From: Nitrospirota bacterium
Lineage (GTDB): Bacteria > Nitrospirota > Nitrospiria > Nitrospirales > UBA8639
Assembly: GCA_029879555.1 (NCBI GenBank)
Contig: JAOUQB010000111.1
Span: 1 to 7,368, forward strand
Direction: 5' to 3'
DNA: 7,368 bases
Shown here: positions 1-7,368 of the stretch, piece by piece
Layout: each line of letters opens with the position of its first letter
How positions within the stretch are numbered: the first letter of the stretch is position 1
Program-made: the position numbers and the translations under genes
Notes under the pieces: model-generated
The model's database searches: none
What the model was told of the DNA's origin: nothing
The model's input: the letters and a program-made list of their open reading frames with translations, nothing else

Positions 1-42
1 AGGGTTTACTTTCTTTAGGAAAAGGCCACCTACACCCTTTTC

Positions 43-50
43 AAAGGGAG
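43..50 (+). promoter_or_regulatory. Ribosome binding site of the STAS-like gene
   Basis: The purine-rich stretch AAAGGGAG lies 7 nt before the ATG at 58 and is a good Shine-Dalgarno match, which fixes this start. Its 5' part is also the right arm of a small palindrome (CCCTTT at 35-40, AAAGGG at 43-48), so the site could be partly masked in the mRNA. No convincing promoter is visible in the 57 bases before the gene, so transcription may begin outside the window. Confidence 0.7.
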
Positions 51-57
51 AATTTCA

Positions 58-369
58 ATGATTCAGAGCGAACAATTGTCTTCGGATACCATCATGTTTT
101 ATGTGAAAGGGCCTTTTCATACAAGGATCGCAAAAGAATTGAGCCTTTCCGTATTTCGATCACACCGGCTGGGATTTAAAATTTTTCTCTTTAATCTCAG
201 CTATGTCTCTCTATTTGATGACCAAGGGTCACGCCAGCTCACTCTTATCGGCCAAGGTTTGCAGGAACACGGTTGCACATGGAAAGTCATCCAACCTCCC
301 TTCTCCACCGGGAATCAACTCATCCTCCGCACTTCGCTTCAACAATTTCCCCCGGCTATGTGGAATTGA
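58..369 (+). CDS. STAS-domain-like protein (anti-sigma factor antagonist type)
   Basis: A 103-residue single-domain protein, about the length of a stand-alone STAS domain such as SpoIIAA or RsbV. The fold pattern is visible: an N-terminal strand with a VKGPF turn (residues 16-20), a helix, a hydrophobic strand KIFLFNLSYVS (41-51), the loop FDDQGSRQL (53-61), a helix to about residue 70, and a strand WKVIQPP (75-81). In the family, the loop after the central strand normally reads D-S-S/T-G and its Ser is phosphorylated by an anti-sigma kinase. Here it reads D54-D55-Q56-G57, so the phosphorylatable Ser is replaced by Asp. Start is supported by a strong ribosome binding site. There is no signal peptide or membrane segment. 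It faces the atp operon and shares no transcript with it. Partner proteins are not in the window. The family call rests on pattern only; a divergent MlaB-like STAS protein is the main alternative. Confidence 0.6.
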   Translation: MIQSEQLSSDTIMFYVKGPFHTRIAKELSLSVFRSHRLGFKIFLFNLSYVSLFDDQGSRQLTLIGQGLQEHGCTWKVIQPPFSTGNQLILRTSLQQFPPAMWN

Positions 370-411
370 CGGTGCCATTAGCCGAAAACTCACCAAGTTT
401 CCATTCTTGGA

Positions 412-439
412 GCCTGACTCAATTGAGGCCATCCCTTTT
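412..439 (+). terminator. Weak candidate terminator after the STAS-like gene
   Basis: A short stem (GCCT at 412-415 with AGGC at 426-429) is followed within a few bases by a TTTT run at 436-439. The stem is only 4 bp with a 10-nt loop, so it is weak. It is the only plus-strand structure with a T run after the stop codon at 367-369. A separate 5-bp stem (CCAAG 393-397, CTTGG 406-410) lies just before it. Confidence 0.2.
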
Positions 440-477
440 CTAATCAAATAATTACTATCTGACTAATACGAGTCAGG
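413..477. repeat. Nested inverted repeats between convergent genes; possible terminator of the atp operon
   Basis: CTGACT (459-464) and AGTCAG (471-476) form a perfect 6-bp stem with a 6-nt loop. On the minus strand this overlaps the stop codon of the last operon gene (463-465) and is followed by an AT-rich stretch without a real T tract. The right arm extended by a base on each side, GAGTCAGG (470-477), is also the perfect complement of CCTGACTC (413-420), an 8-bp match over a 49-nt gap. The two pairings exclude each other. As a minus-strand terminator it is weak because the U tract is missing. Confidence 0.35.
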
Positions 478-903
478 AGTGGGAAGATCCACTTCGGATT
501 GCTTGGCTTCCGGGACAATCTTTTCCAGGCGGCGATGATAGTCCCGCATGCGTTGTTGTTGCTCATGGGTAAATTTGATGGTTTCCTGGTTATGAAGGTC
601 AACCAGCTGTTCTATGCATTGCAGCAGGGGCGGCACAGCGTCAAACACTTTTCCCGCCTCAAACGCTTCTAGCGATTTTACAAACAGAGGCGGGATCGGT
701 TTATACGTGGCCCCAGCACGGTCACGAAAACGATACACGATTTCTTCATATACTTCGACCGCTTCTTCCGCAGGTTTAATTCCTCCAGGCAGAGTCATTC
801 TGGAGGCCGCAGGTACCTTGGCGGCAAAGGCGGCCAAACTCGAAATCAACTCACCTAGAGTATCAACCACCTGTCCAGGCTGAAGTGGTTCGTTTTTGCT
901 CAT
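463..903 (-). CDS. Hypothetical protein, last gene of the atp-rluD operon
   Basis: A 146-residue soluble protein that I do not recognise. It has no signal peptide, membrane segment, metal-binding cluster or nucleotide-binding motif that I can see. The N-terminal third is small-residue rich (LAAFAAKVPAAS, 23-34). An LPGGIKP turn (38-44) comes next, then an acidic helix EEAVEVYEEIVYRF (46-59), a proline-rich joint PIPPLF (69-74), and helices to about 103. The C-terminal part (112-134) is polar and highly charged (EQQQRMRDYHRRLEKI) and probably a long helix. The start is constrained: the frame is closed by a TAG seven codons before the ATG, and no other start codon lies between. No Shine-Dalgarno is visible. 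It follows the rluD-like gene by 34 nt on the same strand, so co-transcription is likely. Function is unknown and the neighbours give no strong hint. Confidence 0.75.
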   Translation of the reverse strand: MSKNEPLQPGQVVDTLGELISSLAAFAAKVPAASRMTLPGGIKPAEEAVEVYEEIVYRFRDRAGATYKPIPPLFVKSLEAFEAGKVFDAVPPLLQCIEQLVDLHNQETIKFTHEQQQRMRDYHRRLEKIVPEAKQSEVDLPTPDSY

Positions 904-937
904 CGTTCTGAATCTAGTCCAAACCTAGGGTCGCCTG

Positions 938-1906
938 TCAAGACGATATGACGATTTTGGTGGTTAACCATCGGCGTACGGTTTCCATGTCTTCTGGGAG
1001 CGGGGCGGAAAACGTCATTGACTGTTCCGTAAGAGGATGGACAAACCCCAAGACTTTGGCATGTAACATAACCCGAGGAATTTCAATGCCTCCAATTTCC
1101 ATGACTTTCTTCCCGCCATACGTTTGATCACCTAAAATGGGGCAATCAATGGCCTTGAGATGCACGCGCAGTTGATGCGTCCGGCCAGTTCCTGGGGTTA
1201 ACGCGACATGAGCAGACAATTTTCCAAATCGCTCGATAATCTTAAAAGAAGTTAAAGACTCTTTCGGTCTCGTGGTACGAGCGGAAAATGTTTTGCGGTC
1301 TTTGGAATCTCGACCAATGGCTAATTCAATTCGGCCTTCACCAGTTTTCGGCGATCCCCAAACAATCGCTTCATATAAACGACTGATCGTATGGGTTTTA
1401 AATTGGGCAGACAGATGTTGATGAGCATGATCCGTCTTGGCCACAACTAAGACCCCCGTGGTTTCCTTATCCAATCGATGAACCAGCCCTGGCCGCTCTC
1501 TCCCACCGATGGAAGAGAGATGGCCTTCCCCACGTTGCATGTGATGCAGCAAGGCATTGACCATGGTCCCCGTCCAATGTCCTGGGGCTGGATGGACCAC
1601 GAGACCAGCAGGCTTATTAACGACGAGAAGCGCTTCATCCTCATGGAGGATGTGAAGCGGAATGGGTTCAGGTTGAATATCAAGCGGTTCTGGACGCGGG
1701 ACAACCAACATGATTCGTTCACCAGGTCTCACCTTGTGACTGGGCTTCACCACCTGGCCATCAACGGTGATGTGCCCCTCTTCAATTAATCGTTGTAGCG
1801 CTGTTCGAGAATAGTAGGGATCACGATTGGCGAGAAAATGATCCAACCGTTTGGGGGATTCCCCAGCGGTAACAAGAAATTCCGTCCGCGTTTCGACGTG
1901 CGGCAT
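938..1906 (-). CDS. rluD: RluD-family 23S rRNA pseudouridine synthase
   Basis: Isomerises specific uridines to pseudouridine in RNA. RluD itself acts on helix 69 of 23S rRNA during 50S assembly in the cytoplasm. The 322 residues match the family length (E. coli RluD is 326). An S4 RNA-binding domain spans about residues 19-66, beginning RLDHFLA and containing SRTALQRLIEEGHITVDG. The catalytic domain follows with NKPAGLVVHP (97-106), the signature HRLDKETTG (143-151) with catalytic Asp146, and GRTHQLRVHL (241-250), then the LGDQTYGG segment (258-265). All key residues are present. The ATG places about 18 residues before the S4 domain, as is usual in the family. The bases before the start are pyrimidine-rich with no Shine-Dalgarno. 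It follows atpC by 33 nt. Assignment to RluD rather than another S4-containing RluA-family member (RluC) rests on overall resemblance and has not been tested by phylogeny. Confidence 0.9.
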   Translation of the reverse strand: MPHVETRTEFLVTAGESPKRLDHFLANRDPYYSRTALQRLIEEGHITVDGQVVKPSHKVRPGERIMLVVPRPEPLDIQPEPIPLHILHEDEALLVVNKPAGLVVHPAPGHWTGTMVNALLHHMQRGEGHLSSIGGRERPGLVHRLDKETTGVLVVAKTDHAHQHLSAQFKTHTISRLYEAIVWGSPKTGEGRIELAIGRDSKDRKTFSARTTRPKESLTSFKIIERFGKLSAHVALTPGTGRTHQLRVHLKAIDCPILGDQTYGGKKVMEIGGIEIPRVMLHAKVLGFVHPLTEQSMTFSAPLPEDMETVRRWLTTKIVISS

Positions 1907-1939
1907 GGAGAATAGAGAAGGAGTTGACTGATTGAAGGG

Positions 1940-2394
1940 CTAGGAAAGTCTGGCCCCGCCTTGTTGGCGGTGACGGTCGGCAATTTTTTTCCGGAGTCTC
2001 GCTTTTTCTAAACTCACACGAGCTTCTTCAACTTCTGAAGGCAAGCCACCCCGTTCCAAACGTTCCTGAGCTTTTTGGACGGCTTCTTCCGCACGGTCAA
2101 CATTGATATCTTCCGCTTTTTCCGCAATCTCCGCGAGGATCGTCACCTTGGTAGGGGTCACTTCCGCAAAACCCCATAGTACAGACATAAATTCCGCATG
2201 TTCGCCGACTCGATATTCCAATTCGCCAATACGCAGAGTCGTCAGAAAATGACAATGTCCCGGCAGGACACCGAAATCACCTTCACTACCTGGGGCGGAG
2301 ACATAATCGACTTCTTGACTCAGAAGTCGATGGTCTGGGGTGACCACCTCTAGCAGAATCTTTCCTTCTGACACGGCTGAAGCAGAATTAGCCA

Positions 2395-2395
<1 letters not shown>
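1940..2395 (-). CDS. atpC: F1 ATP synthase epsilon subunit
   Basis: Epsilon binds the foot of gamma, couples the F1 shaft to the c-ring, and in many bacteria inhibits ATP hydrolysis through its C-terminal helices. The 151 residues hold an N-terminal beta sandwich (about 12-92) with EVVTPDH (16-22), the family block GDFGVLPGH (39-47), and a C-terminal helical hairpin (about 98-140) rich in Glu, Arg and Lys. It is slightly longer than E. coli epsilon (139), with about 10 extra residues at the N terminus and a basic tail. In the region matching the ATP-binding motif I/L-D-x-x-R-A of Bacillus epsilon it reads I97-N98-V99-D100-R101-A102, with Asn for the motif Asp. After PGH the sequence is CHFLTTL, an unusual Cys-His. 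The start shares one base with the atpD stop (TAATG), which implies translational coupling; AAGG just upstream is a weak ribosome binding site. Confidence 0.95.
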
Positions 2396-4769
<2,374 letters not shown>

Positions 4770-4793
4770 GAGTAAACAGATTTCTCGATCGTA

Positions 4794-6305
4794 TTATTCG
4801 TAGCCCTTAGATTTCTTAAATTCCGTTATGATTTGCTTAAGCTGCGCACCAAATTCGTCATCAATTTTCTTTTTGCTTTTGACCTCGTCCCGAATTGCGG
4901 CATGCTTCTCTTTAATGTACGCCATCAAATCTTTTTCGAATTCCCGGATTTTATTCACCGGAACATTATCGATAAAGCCATTGACGCCGGCGTAAATGGA
5001 TATCACCTGATCGGCAACAGGCATCGGCTTGTATTGCTCTTGTTTGAGCAATTCAACCATGCGAATGCCTCGTGCCAATTGAGCTTGCGTGGCTTTATCC
5101 AATTCACTACCAAATTGGGAAAATGCCGCCATTTCACGATATTGCGCCAAATCCAACCGAAGGGTCCCCGCAACTTGTTTCATGGTTTTAATCTGAGCCG
5201 AACCACCAACGCGTGAGACCGATAACCCCACGTTAATTGCCGGTCGGATGCCAGAATAAAATAAATCGGCGGCTAAAAAGATCTGCCCATCGGTAATAGA
5301 GATGACATTGGTTGGAATATACGCCGAGACGTCACCCGCTTGCGTTTCAATAATCGGCAAAGCCGTCAAGCTACCAGCACCCTTTTCATCGCTCATCTTC
5401 GCCGCCCGCTCCAAGAGCCGAGAATGTAAAAAGAACACATCACCCGGATAGGCTTCACGACCAGGGGGCCGTCGAAGGAGGAGAGAAAGCTGGCGGTATG
5501 CCGTGGCATGTTTGGACAAATCGTCATATACGATCAGTGCATGCTTGCCACTATCCCGGAAATATTCAGCCATGGTCACACCGGCATACGGCGCAAAAAA
5601 TTGTAGCGAAGCCGAATCACTAGCTGTGGCTGACACGACGGTCGTGTATTCCATGGCCCCATGATCTTCTAAGGTTTTGACCACACGGGCGACGGTCGAC
5701 CGTTTTTGTCCAATGGCCACATAAAAACAATAGACGTCCAACCCTTTTTGGTTGATAATCGTATCGACCGCAATCGCAGTTTTCCCCGTTTGGCGATCAC
5801 CAATGATCAATTCCCGTTGTCCGCGACCAACAGGAATCATGGCATCAATGGCCTTCAATCCAGTTTGCAAAGGCTCGCCTACCGATTGTCGATCAACGAC
5901 ACCCGGAGCTCTGATTTCAATCAGCCGAGTCTCTGTCGAATTAATCGGGCCTTTCCCATCAAGGGGCATCCCAATAGCATCGACCACTCGACCAACGAGT
6001 GCATCGCCCACAGGCACTTCAGCAATACGACCAGTCCGTTTAACCGGATCACCTTCCCGAATGCCAACGTCTTCTCCAAGTAACACGACACCAACGCTAT
6101 CTTCTTCAAGGTTCAACGCGACGCCATAGACGCCACCGGGAAATTCTAACAACTCCCCGGCCATGGCCCCTTCCAGACCATAGACCTTGGCAATATTGTC
6201 ACCCACTTGGATGACATAGCCCATTTCCTTGACGTCGACCCGTTGGTCAAACCCTTTAATTTTTTCCTTGATGATAGAGCTAATTTCTTCGGCTTTGATC
6301 TGCAT
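4794..6305 (-). CDS. atpA: F1 ATP synthase alpha subunit
   Basis: Alpha forms the hexamer with beta, holds the non-catalytic nucleotide sites and supplies the arginine finger. The 503 residues are the usual length. It has the N-terminal segment [16 protein letters not shown] typical of alpha, a beta-barrel domain to about residue 95, Walker A GDRQTGKT (169-176, Lys175 and Thr176), Walker B ALIVYDD (256-262), [20 protein letters not shown] (281-300), and the alpha/beta signature [10 protein letters not shown] (355-364) directly followed by the arginine finger Arg365 in SRVGG. All are intact. The start lies 3 nt after the atpH stop, with AAGGGG at 6-nt spacing inside the last atpH codons, so the two genes are tightly linked. 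The C terminus is Lys-rich. Confidence 0.97.
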   Translation of the reverse strand: MQIKAEEISSIIKEKIKGFDQRVDVKEMGYVIQVGDNIAKVYGLEGAMAGELLEFPGGVYGVALNLEEDSVGVVLLGEDVGIREGDPVKRTGRIAEVPVGDALVGRVVDAIGMPLDGKGPINSTETRLIEIRAPGVVDRQSVGEPLQTGLKAIDAMIPVGRGQRELIIGDRQTGKTAIAVDTIINQKGLDVYCFYVAIGQKRSTVARVVKTLEDHGAMEYTTVVSATASDSASLQFFAPYAGVTMAEYFRDSGKHALIVYDDLSKHATAYRQLSLLLRRPPGREAYPGDVFFLHSRLLERAAKMSDEKGAGSLTALPIIETQAGDVSAYIPTNVISITDGQIFLAADLFYSGIRPAINVGLSVSRVGGSAQIKTMKQVAGTLRLDLAQYREMAAFSQFGSELDKATQAQLARGIRMVELLKQEQYKPMPVADQVISIYAGVNGFIDNVPVNKIREFEKDLMAYIKEKHAAIRDEVKSKKKIDDEFGAQLKQIITEFKKSKGYE

Positions 6306-6308
6306 GGA

Positions 6309-6848
6309 TTACCCCTTCGTCAACTGATCCTGCATGCTGGTCAATCGACCCAACACGGTATTATCAAAGACTTGACTGCCAATGTATATTTTTAACCCGG
6401 CAATAAGTTGCGGCTCGACTTCAAACACCACATCAACAGATCGCCCAAGCGTCTCGCTAAGTTCACGTTTCACTTGTTCCTGCTCAGGTCCTTCTAAGGG
6501 CTTGGCGGAACTCACTCGAAGTTGCTGAATGCCCTTCCGCTGATCCGCCAGATCCGAAAAAGCCTGCGAAATTTCCGGCAGCAAGACGGCCCTGTTGGTT
6601 TTTAGCAATTGATTCAGAAAATCGTGCATGACCGGAGGGGCCTGCAGGCGCTGACAGAGCTCCTCCAGAACTACTTGTTTTTCTTCATATTTAAAGACCG
6701 GGAGAGCTAGGACATGTTTCAAGGCAGGGGTATCTTCTAAGCCTTGGGCCAAAGACCCTAAGGCATTTCGTGCGGGTTCGATGCCCGATTCCTCGAGCAG
6801 TTGGAAAAGCGCCGATGCATACCGACGCCCGATCGTACTTTGGTTCAC
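6309..6848 (-). CDS. atpH: F1 ATP synthase delta subunit (OSCP)
   Basis: Delta sits on top of F1 and ties it to the peripheral stalk (F0 subunit b). The 179 residues match the family (E. coli 177). The N-terminal helical domain opens with RRYASALFQLLEE (8-20), and a second conserved block FLNQLLKTNRAVLLPEI runs from about 77 to 93. The C-terminal motif GLKIYIGSQVFDNTVLGRL (151-169) is the family signature, with Thr164 in place of the common Ser. The start is a GTG: an in-frame TAA lies two codons earlier and no other plausible start follows before the conserved block, so GTG at 6848 is forced. No Shine-Dalgarno is visible in front of it. This is the first gene of the cluster; no atpF, atpE or atpB precedes it. 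Confidence 0.95.
   Translation of the reverse strand: MNQSTIGRRYASALFQLLEESGIEPARNALGSLAQGLEDTPALKHVLALPVFKYEEKQVVLEELCQRLQAPPVMHDFLNQLLKTNRAVLLPEISQAFSDLADQRKGIQQLRVSSAKPLEGPEQEQVKRELSETLGRSVDVVFEVEPQLIAGLKIYIGSQVFDNTVLGRLTSMQDQLTKG
6312..6317 (-). promoter_or_regulatory. Ribosome binding site of atpA inside the atpH end
   Basis: AAGGGG on the minus strand lies 6 nt before the atpA ATG. It is made of the last two sense codons of atpH, so ribosomes finishing atpH pass directly over it. This is the clearest Shine-Dalgarno inside the operon and contrasts with atpH, atpG and the rluD-like gene, which lack one. Confidence 0.7.
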
Positions 6849-6893
6849 GGTTTACAGAGAATCCAGGCAGCCACGTGTTGAATGGAAAATGGC

Positions 6894-6977
6894 GTGTATC
6901 AAGCGAGTAAAAGTAACATGGGCATGATACCCTGTCAACCAAAAAGAGCTAATGTAAAAGGATTTCCCTTGATACAC
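6894..6977. repeat. Perfect 10-bp inverted repeat flanking the atp promoter
   Basis: GTGTATCAAG (6894-6903) and its exact complement CTTGATACAC (6968-6977) are separated by 64 nt. The -35 and -10 boxes of the predicted promoter fall between the arms, and the left arm covers the predicted transcription start. It could be a pair of protein half-sites around the promoter, or a long-range stem in transcripts reading through from mnmA. Confidence 0.6.
6910..6938 (-). promoter_or_regulatory. Sigma70-type promoter of the atp operon
   Basis: On the minus strand there is a consensus -35 box TTGACA (6933-6938), a 17-nt spacer and a -10 box TACTTT (6910-6915) preceded by TGT, the extended -10 element. 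The -10 hexamer matches consensus at only three positions, but the perfect -35, ideal spacing and TGn element compensate. Transcription would begin near 6903, leaving a 5' leader of about 55 nt before the atpH GTG. It lies in the 134-bp gap after mnmA, where a promoter for the F1 operon is expected. Confidence 0.65.
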
Positions 6978-6982
6978 TCAGG

Positions 6983-7368
6983 TCAGGAAGAGAGGGATTG
7001 AAGAGAAGTGATTTGGTTTGCAGGGGAAGAAGTAGCAGAAGCTTGCGGAGTTTGAATCACGCCGCCGCCCAGAACACGATCGCCCTGATAAAAAACGGCA
7101 GACTGCCCAGGACTTAAGGCCCGAACTGGAGACTCAAAGGTGATGGTGATAGAAGCTTCACTCTCCCATTGAAGGGTTGCGGAAACGGGGGGAGAGCCAT
7201 ATCGAAATTTCACGTCGATACGTTGTCCTTCATTCAAGTCCTCTCGTGAAAAAATGTTGAGATCGGCCACCTGACAGGTTTTCACATCCAAATCTTCTGG
7301 AGGACCAAGGACGACCAAATTGAGATCGGGAACGACTCGCTGCACATACACTCGGTTGCCAGTGGCAA
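6983..7368 (-). CDS. mnmA: tRNA-specific 2-thiouridylase MnmA, C-terminal part (5' end beyond the window)
   Basis: MnmA uses ATP to adenylate U34 of the Lys, Glu and Gln tRNAs and exchanges oxygen for sulfur, in the cytoplasm. Only the last 127 residues are present; the reading frame runs off the right edge, and the PP-loop ATPase domain and catalytic cysteines lie outside. What is visible is the central-to-C-terminal region: ATGNRVYV at the edge, DLNLVVLGPPEDL, and the C-terminal beta-barrel with DVKFRYGSPPVSATLQW. Near the end comes the family closing block RALSPGQSAVFYQGDRVLGGGVIQ, given here in two parts: RALSPGQSAVFY and QGDRVLGGGVIQ. After this block comes a 22-residue Ser/Ala/Gln-rich tail not usual in the family. 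No strong terminator follows the TGA, so some transcription may continue into the atp operon. Confidence 0.9.
   Translation of the reverse strand, partial: ATGNRVYVQRVVPDLNLVVLGPPEDLDVKTCQVADLNIFSREDLNEGQRIDVKFRYGSPPVSATLQWESEASITITFESPVRALSPGQSAVFYQGDRVLGGGVIQTPQASATSSPANQITSLQSLSS

Noticed and set aside
203..451. 82-codon plus-strand open frame overlapping the STAS-like gene, and the opposite-strand frame at 229-447
   Set aside because: Both overlap the better-supported gene with a strong ribosome binding site and show no recognisable protein features.
1478..1789. 103-codon plus-strand open frame antisense to the rluD-like gene
   Set aside because: Shadow frame opposite the conserved catalytic and S4 regions; no ribosome binding site.
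4833..5216. 127-codon plus-strand open frame antisense to the end of atpA
   Set aside because: Antisense shadow of atpA; no start signals and a composition unlike a real protein.
5706..6129. Two overlapping plus-strand open frames of about 125 codons, antisense to atpA
   Set aside because: They mirror the codon pattern of a highly conserved gene on the other strand, have no ribosome binding site and show no domain.
6872..6877. CACGTG palindrome in the atpH leader
   Set aside because: A 6-bp palindrome is common by chance, and no second copy or known bacterial operator explains it.
6955..6972. Possible terminator after mnmA (AAGG and CCTT around GAAAT on the minus strand, followed by TTTT)
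   Set aside because: The stem is only 4 bp and has too little stability; the later T5 run lies too far from it.

Overview
This window carries the soluble F1 half of a bacterial F-type ATP synthase as one compact minus-strand operon. Read in the direction of transcription (right to left), the order is atpH (delta), atpA (alpha), atpG (gamma), atpD (beta) and atpC (epsilon). They are followed at close spacing by an RluD-type 23S rRNA pseudouridine synthase and an unrecognised 146-residue protein. Upstream, at the right edge, is the 3' part of mnmA (tRNA 2-thiouridylase), also on the minus strand and cut by the window end. At the left edge a small plus-strand gene, converging on the operon, encodes a STAS-like single-domain protein.

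Layout: 58-369 (+) STAS-like protein; 370-462 convergent intergenic stretch with nested inverted repeats; 463-903 (-) hypothetical; 938-1906 (-) rluD-like; 1940-2395 (-) atpC; 2395-3867 (-) atpD; 3894-4769 (-) atpG; 4794-6305 (-) atpA; 6309-6848 (-) atpH; 6849-6982 intergenic with a good sigma70-type promoter candidate; 6983-7368 (-) mnmA, 5' partial. Spacings inside the operon run from a 1-nt overlap (atpD/atpC, TAATG) to 34 nt, so the seven minus-strand genes from atpH to the hypothetical are probably one transcript. It would start near position 6903.

The organism is a Gram-negative-type bacterium with base composition near the middle of the range. The five F1 subunits are orthodox and give little taxonomic resolution. 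A free-standing atpHAGDC cluster without atpB/atpE/atpF immediately upstream, together with the style of the proteins, would fit Nitrospirota or a related lineage. That placement is an inference from general resemblance and was not tested.

Functionally, the F1 genes supply the catalytic hexamer (alpha3beta3), the rotor shaft (gamma, epsilon) and the stator cap (delta). The membrane F0 genes must lie elsewhere in the genome. The operon is bracketed by two RNA-modification enzymes, MnmA upstream and the RluD-like enzyme within it. I see no new system here. The points most worth a second look are a perfect 10-bp inverted repeat flanking the atp promoter, the STAS-like protein with Asp where the phosphorylatable Ser is expected, the unassigned last gene of the operon, and the split of F1 from F0.
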